This document shows, in pieces, positions 1 to 13,135 of a stretch of DNA of 64,000 nucleotides. The translations under genes and the position numbers were made by a program. How positions within the stretch are numbered: position 1 is the first letter of the stretch; each line of letters begins with the position of its first letter. The stretch comes from Botrytis cinerea B05.10 (Eukaryota > Ascomycota > Leotiomycetes > Helotiales > Sclerotiniaceae), in NCBI RefSeq assembly GCF_000143535.2, contig NC_037313.1, forward strand, positions 1,929,501 through 1,993,500. The letters run 5' to 3'. The notes beneath the pieces are model-generated. The model saw only the letters and a program-made list of their open reading frames with translations. It was not told the origin of the DNA and ran no database searches.

Positions 1-504
1 AGCGCCAATCGCTCATTCGACCAAAGAAAAAATAACAATCAGTAAAAACTCAGAGGCTAGAATGATATCTATCAGCTAGCTAATGATGGATTCTGAGATC
101 CCAAAATCAAATAAACTTTTTTTGTGTCCCCCTTCCCGTTTCCTTTCCTTTCCTGTCCTACCCTGCCCTACCCTGCCCTGCCCGTTTGCCGTTTGTTGGT
201 TGCTTTGCTTCCCTTTCCCCGTTTGTTGCGCCGTTGGTGTTGAATGCGAGATGAGATGAGTGGTTGTGTGTGTATATTAGGAGGGAGTGAAGTAGTAATG
301 TTGAAAACGCCATTATAATGCTTTTAGGTGTTGAAAAGTGGAGGTTTGCCCATCTGCCCAGATAGGTAGGTAGATAACGTCAGACCGCGCCGCGAAGAAA
401 AAAATCATAGGTATCGTGATGCAAATTGCAAAAAAATGTCTCGAGACTCTTCTTCCTTTTTTTGAAAGAGAAAAAAAAAAGAATAAAGAATAATCTCTCA
501 ACTC
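1..504. other. Intergenic, downstream of DUF3602 gene
   Basis: No supported gene. A pyrimidine-rich stretch with short CCCTACCCTGCC-like repeats lies at about 145-185, and A-rich runs lie near 430-490. It is probably the 3' UTR and downstream flank of the minus-strand gene that ends at 505. Confidence 0.6.
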
Positions 505-969
505 CTACGCCGTTCTCGTCGAGTGTCTCGAATTCCAGCGTTCGAGAAATCCTCCACTTCGCGCACTGCGGATACTTCCATTGCTGTCCTCGGAGCTGGT
601 CGAGCTCTTGCGCTCGCTGGCTGGTCGACCACTGGCGTAGTTTCCGGCGCCGCCGCGTCCAACGTGCCACATGCCTCCTTCGCTCATCTTCTTTTCGCGG
701 GTGCTTTGACGTTCGAGTTCTTCGTCGAAGGAGAAGGGGGCTTTTTTGGAGGTGGGGAGAATGTTGCCGGCGCCGCCGCGACCGCTGCTGAATTTGGATG
801 AGGTTTGGGGAAGGCCGAGAGTGAAGAGAGAGGCGGGTCCTCGGGCGTTGCTACCGTTGGTGGTTTTGGGGGCCTTGAATGTGTTTCCTGCGCCGCCGCG
901 GCCGGAATGGATGAATGAGGATGTGGCGACGTGAGGGTGAGGTTCGGTGACTTGGTATCGGGCTGTCAT
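505..969 (-). CDS. DUF3602 family protein (Par32/Amu1-like)
   Basis: Intronless 154-residue protein. It carries three copies of the diagnostic motif GRGGAGN, at about residues 23-29, 63-69 and 104-110, separated by Ser/Thr/Lys-rich, probably disordered sequence. This spacing is typical of the fungal DUF3602 family. The yeast member Par32/Amu1 is a TORC1-controlled phosphoprotein that inhibits ammonium transporters (established knowledge); whether this protein does the same is inference. The many Ser residues, including the stretch SSTSSEDSNGS near residue 125, fit a phosphoregulated protein. The C-terminus is basic. The start is the first ATG of the open frame and follows directly into the family-like N-terminus MTARYQVTEP. 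The gene stands alone with no close neighbour. Confidence 0.85.
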   Translation of the reverse strand: MTARYQVTEPHPHVATSSFIHSGRGGAGNTFKAPKTTNGSNARGPASLFTLGLPQTSSKFSSGRGGAGNILPTSKKAPFSFDEELERQSTREKKMSEGGMWHVGRGGAGNYASGRPASERKSSTSSEDSNGSIRSARSGGFLERWNSRHSTRTA

Positions 970-2560
970 GGTTGTGGTTTGATTGATTGCTTGGAGAGTC
1001 TGAATGTAGTCAAAAGGTTATGATATGAGGACTCTCTGAAGATTGGTTGATGAGGCAGTAGAATTGATGATGTAGGGAAGTATTATGTGGTTGAGTATTG
1101 TTCGGTAGTAAGCGTATAAGTGATAGAAAGTGAATCGATGATGAAACTATAATAGCTTCCTAATTGTATGAGGAGGTAGTAGCAGTAGGAATAGTAGTAG
1201 TTTGATATTGATCTGATGTGTTGGAGTAATAGTAGGTAGCAGACGGTAGGAATGTGGGCCAACGTTTTCTTATATCCTTTTTCTCTTTAATCCTTTGGGA
1301 CTATTACTCCTCACTTTGTATATAGAATGCATAGCGCAGGTGACTCTTTTTGCAATACGAGTCATCTAACTAAAAATAAACAAAAAGTTTTTCTTTGTTT
1401 CCTTGTCCAAGAATCTCTCTTTCTCTCTGGCCAATTTTCCAACGCATTGCACACTCTAAATTTCTCACGATGTTTGACACTTTGCAGTTAGAGGCAACCG
1501 CTTTGCCGTGGACTAAACCGGGCGAACATGGATAAATCAACATTTGGAAGTCATTTTCCATACAATTACTCGCACGTACCAACTTCCTACCACTGCCACC
1601 AGCCAATTTGAAGCCAAAAGCTGCCAAAGTTACCAAAGCTACCAAAGTTCGCGCACTCGTGATGAATTTTGTGGTTACTATTACGAAATCACTGAACGCT
1701 AGATCCTTCTATTTCCATTCGCTTAAGGCGAAAATCCTCGACAATCCTCGAAAAATGATCATTTTTAGTTTCTTCCCTGTCCATCCTTGTCCGCACCATC
1801 CTGGTCCTCCTGGTCTTGTCCCTTGCCTCTGAGCAAACCTGGGGGTAATTGAAATTCGGACATCCAGTCGATCTTGCAACATCGCGAGAGAATAGGGATA
1901 GTTCCAATTTCGTCAGCAATTTCGCATCAGATCTCTCATGCATGCCCACTTGCCAAGTCGATGAGTTGAGAAGAAAAAAGTTACGCTTGGGACAGGTTAC
2001 TCAATGGCCATGTGGTGTGTGTGGTACGGTGAGAGGTTTCCTTGAGTGTCAAACAGAGTGGCACCACCAGTTGACTTGTTTCTCATGCGTTTTGTATTTG
2101 CTGATCGGGTCTCTGTATGTATGTATGTGTGTATGTATGTATGTTTCTACTCCCTAGGTGTCTGTCTGCGATGTACGTATCAGTGTTGGCCATGAAAAAC
2201 GTGCTTGGTGCTATGGAAGACATCATTTCAAAAGGAGTCGTTGAAATAATATATCGCCATATATCGCCATAGTCTTTCCCGATCTCATCAATTGTGCTAT
2301 ATGTGTAAGCACTGCAGGTGGTGAGTCGTACTCGGGTAACCACACCTGCCTTCTCAACCTAAACTACGAAAGAGCCTCGTCTTACCGCTGCCAATTAGCT
2401 TATTTGCCTGTCTGTACCTACTCAGGTACCTATCCAATTCAAAATTCTCCGCCCGGTTTAGATTTTCAGGTACCGTACCGTGAAAACCCAAAATTGTGTG
2501 CTGACATTTTATTGCAAGGGCTATGCTCCGTAATGACGGCGAAGATGGCGAAATGGCTTA

Positions 2561-2606
2561 AATGTCTCAATGTCTCAGTGTCTCAGTGTCTCAATGTCTC
2601 AATGTC
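2561..2606. repeat. Octamer tandem repeat (TGTCTCAA/TGTCTCAG)
   Basis: Five to six tandem copies of an 8-bp unit TGTCTCA(A/G) read directly from the sequence, in non-coding DNA. Confidence 0.85.
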
Positions 2607-3205
2607 CTCTATGGACTGTCATTTCAATGCCATCATCTAATAAGAACGCACCAATGGGATTCTTGTGTCTTTTTCTTTCTCTCTTTTTTTTCCCTTTTTA
2701 CCTCTTTTTTTTTTTCCTTGAACGTCTTTCCAAATAAACCTTCATCAACCCAAAGCTCCATAGAATTTAGAGTCAGAACTGAAAAGAGATTTTCCAGTGA
2801 TGTCAACACACTGAAAACTTTTAATCCATTCCCCACAGCTTCACAAGCTCACCCCTTAGCAATGTAGAAAAGCAACAGGGCTGAAGAACACCGCTTCATG
2901 ATTCTGCCCTTGTTTTCCCCCGCAAAATCTTAACGCCCATGGAAGAAATTTTCATTAGATCCACAAATGTGCATTAGACAACACTGACAGCGATCAGGAG
3001 TTGAAACGCAAGATGGAGCAACTGATGGTCGAGACTCTTGATTCTTCATCGGGCCCTCTTAATCCACACGGAGTAGTCATCTGCCAACTGTTTCTAGCTT
3101 TGCATGCATGATTTGCATCTTTGAAAGAACAACAAAAAAATGACTCCATCGTGAACTCGGGCTTCAAAGCCGGAATGCCGAGGTTTGAAATTGTTGAATA
3201 GGAGA

Positions 3206-3236
3206 CCGAGGGCGAGGGCGAGGGCGAGGGCGAGGA
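3206..3236. repeat. Hexanucleotide repeat (GGGCGA)n
   Basis: About five tandem GAGGGC/GGGCGA hexamers followed by non-repetitive sequence. It produces an artificial Pro-Arg or Leu-Ala run in minus-strand frames that should not be read as protein. Confidence 0.8.
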
Positions 3237-6200
3237 TACAGTTTAAACGCGTACATCCATTCCATTCCACTTTGATCACTCAAATTCGGACTTGCCCATA
3301 ATTTCATGAAACCGAGGCATCCGATTACAGGCATTGACACCTCATATGACCTCTCAATAAACAAATGTGAAGGCTTGAATGCTTCATCGGTGCGGTGCGG
3401 TGCGGTGCGGCGCCCACTCGAATCAATTGACTTCGTGGCCTCATCGGCGAACGGCCAAACACGATCCATTTGACTTTTCACCCCAAAAATAGGAGGCGTT
3501 TCGTCGGATGAAAAAAGCGCACACTCAAATTACCATCTTAGAAGCATCTCAGTCTGAAAAGCCACTTGCCAAATCGGAATGAGAGTGGTGGGAAGAAGAA
3601 ACCTCGGTAGGTGGAATTCGATTTTGGTACACGATTTCTTGGATCCATCGTATGGGTGGATAATGATTACGATGGTGTTTGAAGTCTTGAAACGGCGGTT
3701 TGATCTTTCATCCCATCTTTCTGTCTGTATTCAACATCAATCATCCGTGAAGACAACCGCCCACTCCTGTATACTTCTCTTGAAGCTTCTTAGTATTGAG
3801 CTCAGATGTTGTCGGGTTTCAATAGAGCTCGTGAATATGTATCTATTCCGCATTCGGTGTATTCCATAATGATTTCAAGGAAATGGAACTGTACAGTACA
3901 GAGTGAGCTTCTGTTATTGTTTTTATTTCATAAGTCTCAGCAGTGATTTGATGAGCAGAAGTTTTGGGAGACGACGAAGAACAGTAAGTGCATCCCTAGG
4001 TATCGAGTAGTATACTGAGCGTCATAACAATTTTGGATTTTGGGAAGAAGTCCCAACGCTAAGTGGCGGGTGGTCTTTGCTCGGAACGTCAGGTTTGAGC
4101 ATATCTTTCAACTCCATTTTTCAACTCCATTCTTCATTGCGAATTATCGAATGCATGAACTCTCTATTTCATCTTCATAAACTTCAATTAGGGGAGCGTC
4201 GTTCTATTTTCCATCACGCAAAACTCCCAATCCATCCCCGTCAAATTTATATCAGGGGAATGTCGTTGAAGAAAATTATCATCACAGCGTTACCACACCC
4301 GTTAAGGAAACGGATGGGCATAGTAGATGTCTGAATATGGTCATCTCATATGTCATATGTGTCATCCTACATCGTCAATTCTAGAGCCTTGTTGTTCTTG
4401 CTTCGTCTTGTGGTGCACACAGTTCAATCGCGAATGTCAGAACATGGAGTTACCTATCTGTTCGTTCCTTTACTATGTATACATACGTCACCACCCCCAC
4501 CGGCGACAAAAGCAAAAGAAACCTGCATCTCCTGAATGTCATGGTGAGCAAAATTGCTGGTTGAGGAGGGGCAAAAATAGCTTTTCCCGATACTCACTCC
4601 TCATCGACCAGGCGATATGAACATGCTGAGAGTATGAATCAAAGTGTTGCAAGGCTGGAGATCACCAAAAGTGCAAGCTGTCTTGAAAAGCGAAAAAAAA
4701 ACCAAACAAGTCAATATTGCACATTACAATATTCTCGAAACTCGGACACAAAATATCGCTCTTTTTCCCACGGAGGACGAAAATCAGGATGTCGTTGTAA
4801 TCAGGCTTTTTTTTTACCAAGTAGAATCACATTCATACTTACTAGTTACGTATACTAACAATCACATGCAGATGTTTTCCCTTCAATCGAACCATATTCT
4901 TCCATCAACCAATCCCGTGATGGTCTTCATCGGAACCCTGCAATCATGATTTTCTTCAACGTGATGCAGCAGAATCAGTGGAAGACGCATGACTGTGGTG
5001 CAGCATCATGTTGATATTCAGTGGCTCAAACCCTTCTTGATTTGCCTATCAGACCGGTGTTATTACTTGCTACCTCTATTGGCAAATTTGGTCACCGTAA
5101 ACTACAGAGAATTACAAAAGGGGGCTTACGATGTACCTGATCGCCCTGACTCACATATTCTTGTCATATAGCACGACTTACATGGATGTGCTGCGGAGTT
5201 TATCGGCTGTTCATATCGATGAGATGAATCAATTACACCGGGCATATGTATAGTATATCTCCATGACAATGTCACAACTATGCAGAGAAATGCGTTCCAT
5301 TTTGTGGCAAGAAAATAGCAACATACGATATCACAATCCCGACGTTCACATACTACACGCGAAGAATTGAGAATGGAGGGAACGTAATTCGCCCCGGGTA
5401 ATGGATCAACTGATTTGCTTGACCTCCGTCTCCAATATCAATCGTTAAATTCCTTGGGAATATTATCAGTCAGATGGCCGGTTCCATAACATCGGAGCAT
5501 TGTATTGACCAAGCTGCATGTATCTACAGCCGCTAATACCATGTCGTGCTACTTAATCGTTGTGGCTGTATATCGAGATTTTGTGCTTTCTGCCACTTTC
5601 TGAGATGGGGTTTCTATAGCAAGCTTGCCAATTGAGGTGCTCTATCGCTTCTCATTGGGGACTAAACAAGCGAACCAAAGAAACAAATAGTATATCGACA
5701 GTGGTTCACCAGAAGAAAATGTGGAAATGCTGGCACCAATGAAAAAAAAAGACGTAGTTTTCGTTAGTGAATTCGGATATGCTGTGCACGCATTTTTTTA
5801 AGTGAGGTTATGGGCATCACGAACATGCGCGAGTGTTTGGCGATGACTTTCACTCAATGTGGAAGACACCAATGGTCCAATGAGGAAGGGTTTGAGGATT
5901 CTCTATCCCAATGGAATTAATTGTCAAAGACCTTATCGGCAACGAGTCAATTAACTCTTGGTCGCAGTACGAGAAGTACTCACACGCATTTGCGCTACTG
6001 CCACCAAGTATGTCGTGCCCCTCCGTGGCGTATTTAATACTTACTGGAAGCGAGAACATTCGAAGAAGAAAAACAGGAACTCGCTTCGAATTCAATCTTG
6101 AACACCGAATCATATTCATCCCTTGAAAACGTATCGATGGTAATAAGAAAATCATTCATTTTATCCGCAATCATCAAAAACTCCTAAGGGCACCTCCCAT

Positions 6201-7155
6201 ACTTGCAAAAGTAACGCGGTACACTTTCCTACGATCGGCACCCAGAAATAATGTCCCCATGAAAAATCTCCGCATTTTTACGCCATTCATGTTCCTTGTG
6301 CTTCCTTCAACCATCTAGATCAAATCAGACCTCCTCATATAAATAAGCACTGCGAATAAAAAGTGCAGAGATACAACAGCACCCCATGTGTAAAATCTGA
6401 AGACAGGTATAGGCTGATGGCCTAAGCTCGATCGAAACACTGGAGTTTGTGTGTTCGAGTCTTCATCGGAAGGTAACACCGAATCTTGCAATCAACCACA
6501 AGGAAAGAATATGAAAAAGGCCCCTTAATACCAGCAAAGGGACTTTCGCCCTCCTTCGATAGCATGCCCGGTTAAGATTCTCTTTTGATTGGCTTCTCAA
6601 AGCGTGGTATTCGCAACTGAGAAGGTTTTCGAGCCATCGACTTCCATCATATCATGCCGTTGTTCGGTATTCCGAATCACAGAATGGCCCGAGCCACAAA
6701 ATTTTCCTTGTACATCTGACCACCGAGTTGCATCCCGACGTATTGACCATAGATATTCATCGTTCCGAAGCCGCAGAAAATCTGCAACCACCAACTCCAT
6801 TTCTCCCAACAATCGGTCCCAACGGTGCCCAATTTCGAGCCTGCCTTTGTTTGTGTTCCTGTGACTGCCGTTCTGAATAATCCTCGAATTGTCATGTACG
6901 ACAGAATTCTACTCTCCATGCTATAACCTTGAAGTTTGGACTCCTTGCTTCGTTGATCCAGATCTCTGCTCAGTCCTAACCCGACCAAAGATAACTTTTG
7001 GCACAATGTACTCCATTCTCCAAAATTCGGGTTTAGCTAACCGGTGAATTGCTAATTCATTTGATACCGAAATCATCAGAAAAAACCAACGCCAAAAATC
7101 CGACAAGGATAAAATTTGTCCCCTGTTTCCAACTCGTACTACATCATGAGCCGAA

Positions 7156-7516
7156 CTATCTGACAGTTCTGCCACTATGGCTGTTCTTGCTCCTTCCAGA
7201 AGATCTTCTCGCTTCCCGATTTCTATGAGCCGGCACAGTATGCAGATTATTGGAATAACTGCTTGCAGAAGTGCAGTGGTATGGACAAGACTTGTTAAAT
7301 GTTCCGGTACCTTCGCAGGTAGTACAACCGGGTCTGAGGCATATTGTTAGACTCTCCTTGTCATCATGATAGTAGATTCTATGTGGAAGTGAAACTTGTC
7401 AGATAGGTATTTGAAAATGCTTACACAAGTCGTGGGGCGCCCCCGCAAATCGGACACGTTTCCAACACATTGCCATTAAAACAGCAGTTATAATTATCTT
7501 GGCTGGAGTATGACAT
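7156..7516 (-). CDS. Small Cys-rich protein with DnaJ-like CxxC motifs
   Basis: Two-exon model: 7,425-7,516 and 7,156-7,333, joined across a 91-nt intron with donor GTAAGC, a CTAAC branch site and acceptor TCAG. The result is an 89-residue protein starting MSYSSQDNYN. Residues 21-26 read CPICGG and residues 34-41 read CTTCEGTG, two half-sites of the CxxCxGxG type found in the zinc finger of DnaJ proteins; more cysteines at 11, 12, 47 and 51 surround them. The tail (residues 66-89) is rich in Arg, Ser and His. No signal peptide or J-domain is present. The ATG has A at -3. Splicing joins the two halves of the motif in one frame, which chance would rarely do, but a second frame is also open across the same intron. 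I cannot name a family. A small zinc-binding protein is the best reading; function unknown. Confidence 0.5.
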
Positions 7517-10500
7517 TGTAGAAGTGGTGATTTAAGGTTTGAATGCCGCTTAATTGTCGTAGGGGCACTGTCATGTGAAGATAGATAAATCTTCGATGAT
7601 GTCAAAGCTAGAAGGCTTCGAATGATTTGGAGGGGTCTTTCAGCTTGTGTATGGCTGTAGAAGTAAAGCAGAATTTCTTCGAAGTACAAAGTGGAGTGTT
7701 GTGCGGTTTCCAAATTTCTCACTTTGTTGCAGTGATCTTCATTCATCTTATACATATCATATGTTCTAGCATCTCGCATCAGCTCTCATAAATAGACCCC
7801 CACACTTTAACGAGGTCAGTCAAATTCCACCCCATGCAATTTATTTCCTCACCGTCAGCTTTTTCTTTTTGGGTGAAAAAAACACCATTATACATCGTCA
7901 GATATCGTGAGAATTCACCCGGATAACTCCATGCACATGATATTAGGCACTGCTTTCCTCACCAGGGCTCACCGCTCTTACTTGAACTATTGAAGCAAGG
8001 AAATTCCTGTCCTCTTCTCGTGTATCTCTGCTTCTCATGCCATTATTGGCTATTCGCGAAGCAAGAGCAATTTATGAGGGGGGCAAAAAAGATCTGCTGA
8101 TCTGATATCTCTCCTAATGGACATGCCGGTAATATGCTGAATATTTTACAGTACAAACTTGGGGGTTACTTTGATTACGCCATTATTGCCGATGACTATG
8201 GATTGGCTTGTTTCTGTCATTTCTGATTTACCAACAGAGTGGACCTTTACACCACATAAGATTCCATGAGCAGAGACGTTCTACAGATGACTTCGGCTTG
8301 CAATTCAAAAATTTAAGGGCGCAATGAGTACAGGGAAAAAACGGCCGTTGCGAAACAGATGAAGTACCAGAGGAGCAATCCTCCGAATTTTGTACGAGAG
8401 AACACAAGTTTTTCGTTACTCGAAAAAATCTGAACTCATGGGTGCTTCATGGTACCTGCTATTTTTTCAATTACCTTCAACAAACTAAATTATGCGCTCC
8501 CGTTGGTCGTGAAGTCGCAGGATTGGGACGGCTCAACTGATGGCACGAATCTTACACACACTAAACTGACGGATAGAGTACCATCGATATGCAGTCCCTT
8601 GTCATTGATGCATATAAACTGGCTCCAAACCATCGGTTTCATCTAACATTGTAGTGGCGCCTCGTACCCCCTTTCCAAGACTTACCTCCCACTCTTTCTC
8701 AATACCCCGCCACAAAACTAGACTTTCAGTCCTCAAAACAATCATTCATACCTTTCATGATGATTTTTTTTGGAGCGAACTCTGTAAGTTCAACCAATCC
8801 GATTATTTACCATATACAACGCTGTCCCGGAGACCTCGAGGTTTCATGCACATAGTAGGCAGTTAGCCGTAACTCGGGATTACAGCATAAGTGGCTGACT
8901 TGGTCATTCTTCTATTCGCCCAATGCAACGACTTATGCCGTGCGTGCGAGACGCTGTGCAACCGCCCCTCGAAAACGAGGAATTGATAGTTCCATGCATT
9001 CGATTTAAGTCCCGTCGAGTGTGATTTTGCAAATCGAGATGTCATATGTATAGGACGATCTACATAAGTATGTAGCGGTTGTTATCCATTATCACTTATT
9101 GTTATCAGCATGTGTGGTTGGAAAGGATGTTTGGTAATGGGAGGGGTCTCGTTTAGTGGGGGTTACGCAAAGTGTCGTGATGACAATAATGAATCCTCGA
9201 GAAGTAGGAAAAGAGCCTTGCTCTCACATCGGCCGAATGAGCGCTAGCCACGAAGTTTCTGTGCGAGATACCAAGGTGTAAGAAGGAATTGAGACAGCGA
9301 GGCTTTCGGTTTCCTTTCCAAATTATAAAATTTACTCTCTCAAATTTCAAGCGAATTGGTCAAGAACATCAAACCCCTCAAAGTTAAAATGTAAACGTTC
9401 ACTCTAATGTGTATTTTTGTACCACATCAGTTCATTCTGTGTCAAACACTGCACTTTACTTTCTAATCCTCGCATCGATCTATCCACAGATGCTCTCTAC
9501 CCACAGACATTCTCATATGGTTACCGACTTCCTGCACATTTGACTGGTGTGCATCATCGATGGAAATATAATAAATCGCACGTCACCGCCTCTATGCACC
9601 ACTTTCTGATTCCACACGGTACGGTCCCTGCATTTGCGAATTCTTCTCAAAACCATCTCAAAACCGATAAGATATGATCTATCATGCCATTATTCTCAGG
9701 GCTGAATGTTGAAGTGCATATTAAAACGCCGCTTGGTTCGTCGGAGTCGGGCAGAACCCGTATATGTGCGTATCCGCTATACGAACCGCAATACTACCCA
9801 GCTAGTTCCCCCATTTGGAAGATGACTTGACGAACTTTCCCAAGTCGGAATCAACATGCCCAAGTACACCCTCCCGAGACCATGGAACGAATTGTTCAAG
9901 TGCCAATCGATCCTTGCCGCCGGGAAGAAGAGGTCTCCGATAGATCGCAATCGATGCAAGTTTCCGTTTCTTCCTTCCATCCTTCCTTCTCATTCGCGTT
10001 TCATCCGCTGAAGATCACGGTTTCTTCATGATTAGATATGATGAGTCTGATTTAGCTTTTTCACTCGGGCATAAGCTAGACTTCGTGGAGTGATTTGAAA
10101 CGGACCATGATTGCATAGCACCGCGATCCTTTCACTCGGACTCTTTACCGTATACGCACGCAGCCGTGAAGTGTTATATATGCCGAACGCATGAATTCAG
10201 AATTCCTTAGCTCTGAGTATGGATTCAAGCATCTACATGCATATATAGACAAGTGTCTCGGTTCTTGTAAGGTCCCTCGTGGATACCGACAGTGCTTCTC
10301 ATTATTACATGTGTGATGACGTTGGGCTTAGATGACAACGGTAAACTATTTGACCGAGTCAAAATAGCCGATACCCGAAGCGTAACGTTGAATAGCAATG
10401 TACGTCAAACTTTGAGCTTGGCTACTTTGATCACTTCTCTTTTGCTTTTCAGCATCGTCATTATACAGATCCATATCACATGCATTGAATCACACCACCT

Positions 10501-12932
10501 GGATAGCAAAAAAAGCCCCCAACATATATTCGTTCATAACTTACTCGCTCCGTTGATTCACGAATTGACCAGTCCTCTTCCCGTAAGGATAGACACTATG
10601 GCTGTATACCCGGCGAAATAGCTGTCTTGGATGCAGAGAGGGGTGATGTAGATGTGCAGCCATCCGTTGTGCATATTGTATGCGGTCATGTATGGGTGTT
10701 GGATTGTATTGTATGCTTATTTTCTCTCTGTCTCTTTGTTTTTCATCGGCACACTGACGTACTTCTCGGATTTGTCGCTTGGGGGAGGAGAAGGATGGGG
10801 AGTCTAGATCGTGTTGATGGTTTGGAAGTTTGGGTATTTGGGGGTGGGGTTGTCGGGTTGTGGGATGGGATGAAATGGGTTGGGATCGTCTGGTGAGGTG
10901 TAGCTGAATACTAGTGTATTAATCACACAGTGAGTATGGGTGAATAGATGGATAAATCATTATGAGAGTTTGTGTTGGATTATGGCCATAGTGGGAAATG
11001 AATTGGTTGAATTGAGGGTATAGTTCATCGTATTGTTGATTGACTAAAGAGCTAGAATGAGGTCGTGTATCTGAGAGGTATAACCATTGTGGATTGACGC
11101 TAGTACCAATTAGGTCATCGTGCCAATGCTACGGCTACTGGCTACTTGCAACAGTTTGTATTGATAGATGGGATGTGGTGCGATGTAATGTAATATAAGG
11201 TTATGAGTGTATTGTGATAGAGATATTCGGACGGTGAGAGTGATGATGTTTACAGTGATATGTATGCATCAGAGAAGTCTTTGCATTGGATTCGATTCAG
11301 CTCGGCTCGGCCCAATTCGGCGGAGGAATGTTAAACTGGCTTGCATGGGATTGAATTGAATTTTGTGAGGGATGAATGCAGAGTGTGTGCGAAATGGAAG
11401 AGGGGGGAGTGTGGTTATAAAAAAGAATGAAAATTGTAGTGGTTAAAAGATGTTTGCCATGATGATGGCGGTGATGGGATAGTGAGGCTGTAGGTAGGAA
11501 ATGGGCGCTATGAAATGATAGAAAGATGAGGTGGAACGATTGGATATCTCTGTATTCAGGGCTTCACGCAAAAACTTTTGATGAACATGAGATTGATTAA
11601 TCGGTGTTGAGGTATAGGGGGATACTCTCTTTCCCGTTTGTCAAACAAGAAGATCTTAATGCTTGACAGTGGAAAGATAGTTTAGCTCTAAGACACGCAT
11701 CTTTAATATTCTAGAGACTGGTATTCAGGAATGTGGTCAGGATTTGGTAATAGGATATCGATGGATGGGTTTGGTTGATATTAGGAGAAGTGTAGAGTGT
11801 ATGCATGGAGGGTTTAGCTTGGATTCAAAAGGCATTTTGGGGGGTATTTCTTCGGAAGGAAAGTCTTGAGGTTTTTGAGTTTTATCATCTCTCTCTGAGT
11901 TTGAGAAGTCGGGACACACCCTGTGGTGGCAGAATCCATGGTTGACGAAGTGCATCTCTGTTTTATAATGGCTTTGTGCTACTTGCATACTCTCATGGGG
12001 ATAGTATTCACATCGTGATTATGTTCCACAGCATCAAATTTTGTTTGTCTATCTTCGTCAGCTTTTGGGATCTCTGACTTGGAGAAATGCATTCTCCTCT
12101 GAACAGATAGATCTCTCAGGTTTAGGTGTTGGTGTTGATTCTACTACAAAATTGTTGAAGAATGGTTTTTCATGATTCAAGTTTCTTGCAATTTCGCATG
12201 AAGAATTATCGTGTAATTTTACTTTCCATATATATGCTACCTTGACTTACATTGTTTTTCCAGGTTCTACTCCCCCCCTAATCTTTCTTCCTTTCTTGGA
12301 AAATGCAGATCTTGAAGTTTCACCAGTATTAACACTCAAACTACCTTTCTTCAATTAAGCATTAAGCATGGTCAAGTTCTCATTAATAAGTTAGCATCTC
12401 CCTCGCTGGACACATCCCTCCATTATCCTTATGGCGAAACATCGGGTGGATCCCGGAGAAACCATTCCCCCTTCCGAGGAACCAACCATGAACAGTAAAA
12501 CCTCGTGACCTTGTCTCTTCGAGCTGTTTTGTTGCAGGTCTGAAATAGTTGATTTCCCTTTTTCTGGGGTTTCCACGGTTTTTCTCTTTCTTGCTCCTCC
12601 CTCTTCTTTTGCTTTTTGAAAAAAGTATGGTTTGACAAAAGGTTCTTTCAACTTTTTCGCTAAGAAAATATCAGAAATTGTGGAAATATCGCATTTTGAA
12701 AATTCGATATCAATTCAATGGATTGATGTCTCGGAGATAAAAAGCTGAAATCTAGATTGAAGAGCTTTTGATTTATTGATTGGAGCGGTTTTTGTTGAGA
12801 TGCTAGTTGCTTTTAGGAAAGATATAGTTGATTGAAATGTGTGTGTTTTTAGTTTAGGAAGGAGACAGTTGATTGAAATGTGTGTTTTCAACATTTTTGG
12901 TCGTTTGAGATTGTAGTGAGGTCGGTGAACGG

Positions 12933-13135
12933 CTATGTCCACATGTGGTGGGACTGAAATTTGACGGTGGGCTTTGATGGAAAGATGTTTGCTGGAATGA
13001 AGTTGACAGGAAGTTCTCCTGGCTTCTGGGGAGGAAGAGGACCTGCGACAAGTGTGTCGTTCTCAGAGTTGAGCTTGCAGTAGTAGCTTTGTGCAGCTAC
13101 ATTCTTCTCGCTCATCAATTGCACTTTGTCATAGT
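12933..13135 (-). pseudogene. Orphan coding-like exon, gene remnant or unresolved gene
   Basis: Reading from a good acceptor (AATAAGCTCAG) at 13,136, the frame gives about 67 residues rich in well-used codons, including SEKNVAAQSYYCKLNSEND and AGPLPPQKPGELPVNFIPAN, then a stop at 12,933. It looks more like protein than the surrounding frames. Upstream, an open frame at 13,276-13,476 (and on to about 13,535) could supply earlier exons, and donor-like sites in phase occur at GTATCA near 13,327 and GTAACA. I could not build one convincing gene. No family recognised. It may be a decayed gene or a small lineage-specific one. Confidence 0.25.

Larger units (their letters stand above)
970..7155. other. 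6.2 kb gene-poor region
   Basis: No gene I can support. Open frames are short (up to about 120 codons), lack family-like content and are about what chance gives. The first 350 bases are probably promoter and leader of the DUF3602 gene. Small tandem repeats occur: GTAT units near 2,115-2,150, TGTCTCAA/G units at 2,561-2,606, GGGCGA hexamers at 3,206-3,236 and GGTGC pentamers near 3,388-3,411. No transposase or reverse transcriptase remnant was recognised. Confidence 0.5.

Noticed and set aside
505..969. Repeated GGCGCCGCCGCG blocks read as a regulatory DNA repeat
   Set aside because: They are the codons of the three GRGGAGN protein motifs of the DUF3602 gene, so protein conservation explains them.
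3164..3481. 105-codon minus-strand frame with a Pro-Arg run
   Set aside because: The run is the translation of the GGGCGA hexamer repeat, and the flanks lack coding character.
6410..6490. tRNA-like stretch with a TGTTCGAGTC B-box-like motif and a TGGCCTAAG A-box-like motif
   Set aside because: No T-stem pairing and no convincing acceptor stem could be drawn, so no cloverleaf forms.
10292..10621. 109-codon frame with one hydrophobic segment
   Set aside because: It begins with GTG, has no splice support or recognised domain, and is within chance expectation for AT-rich DNA.
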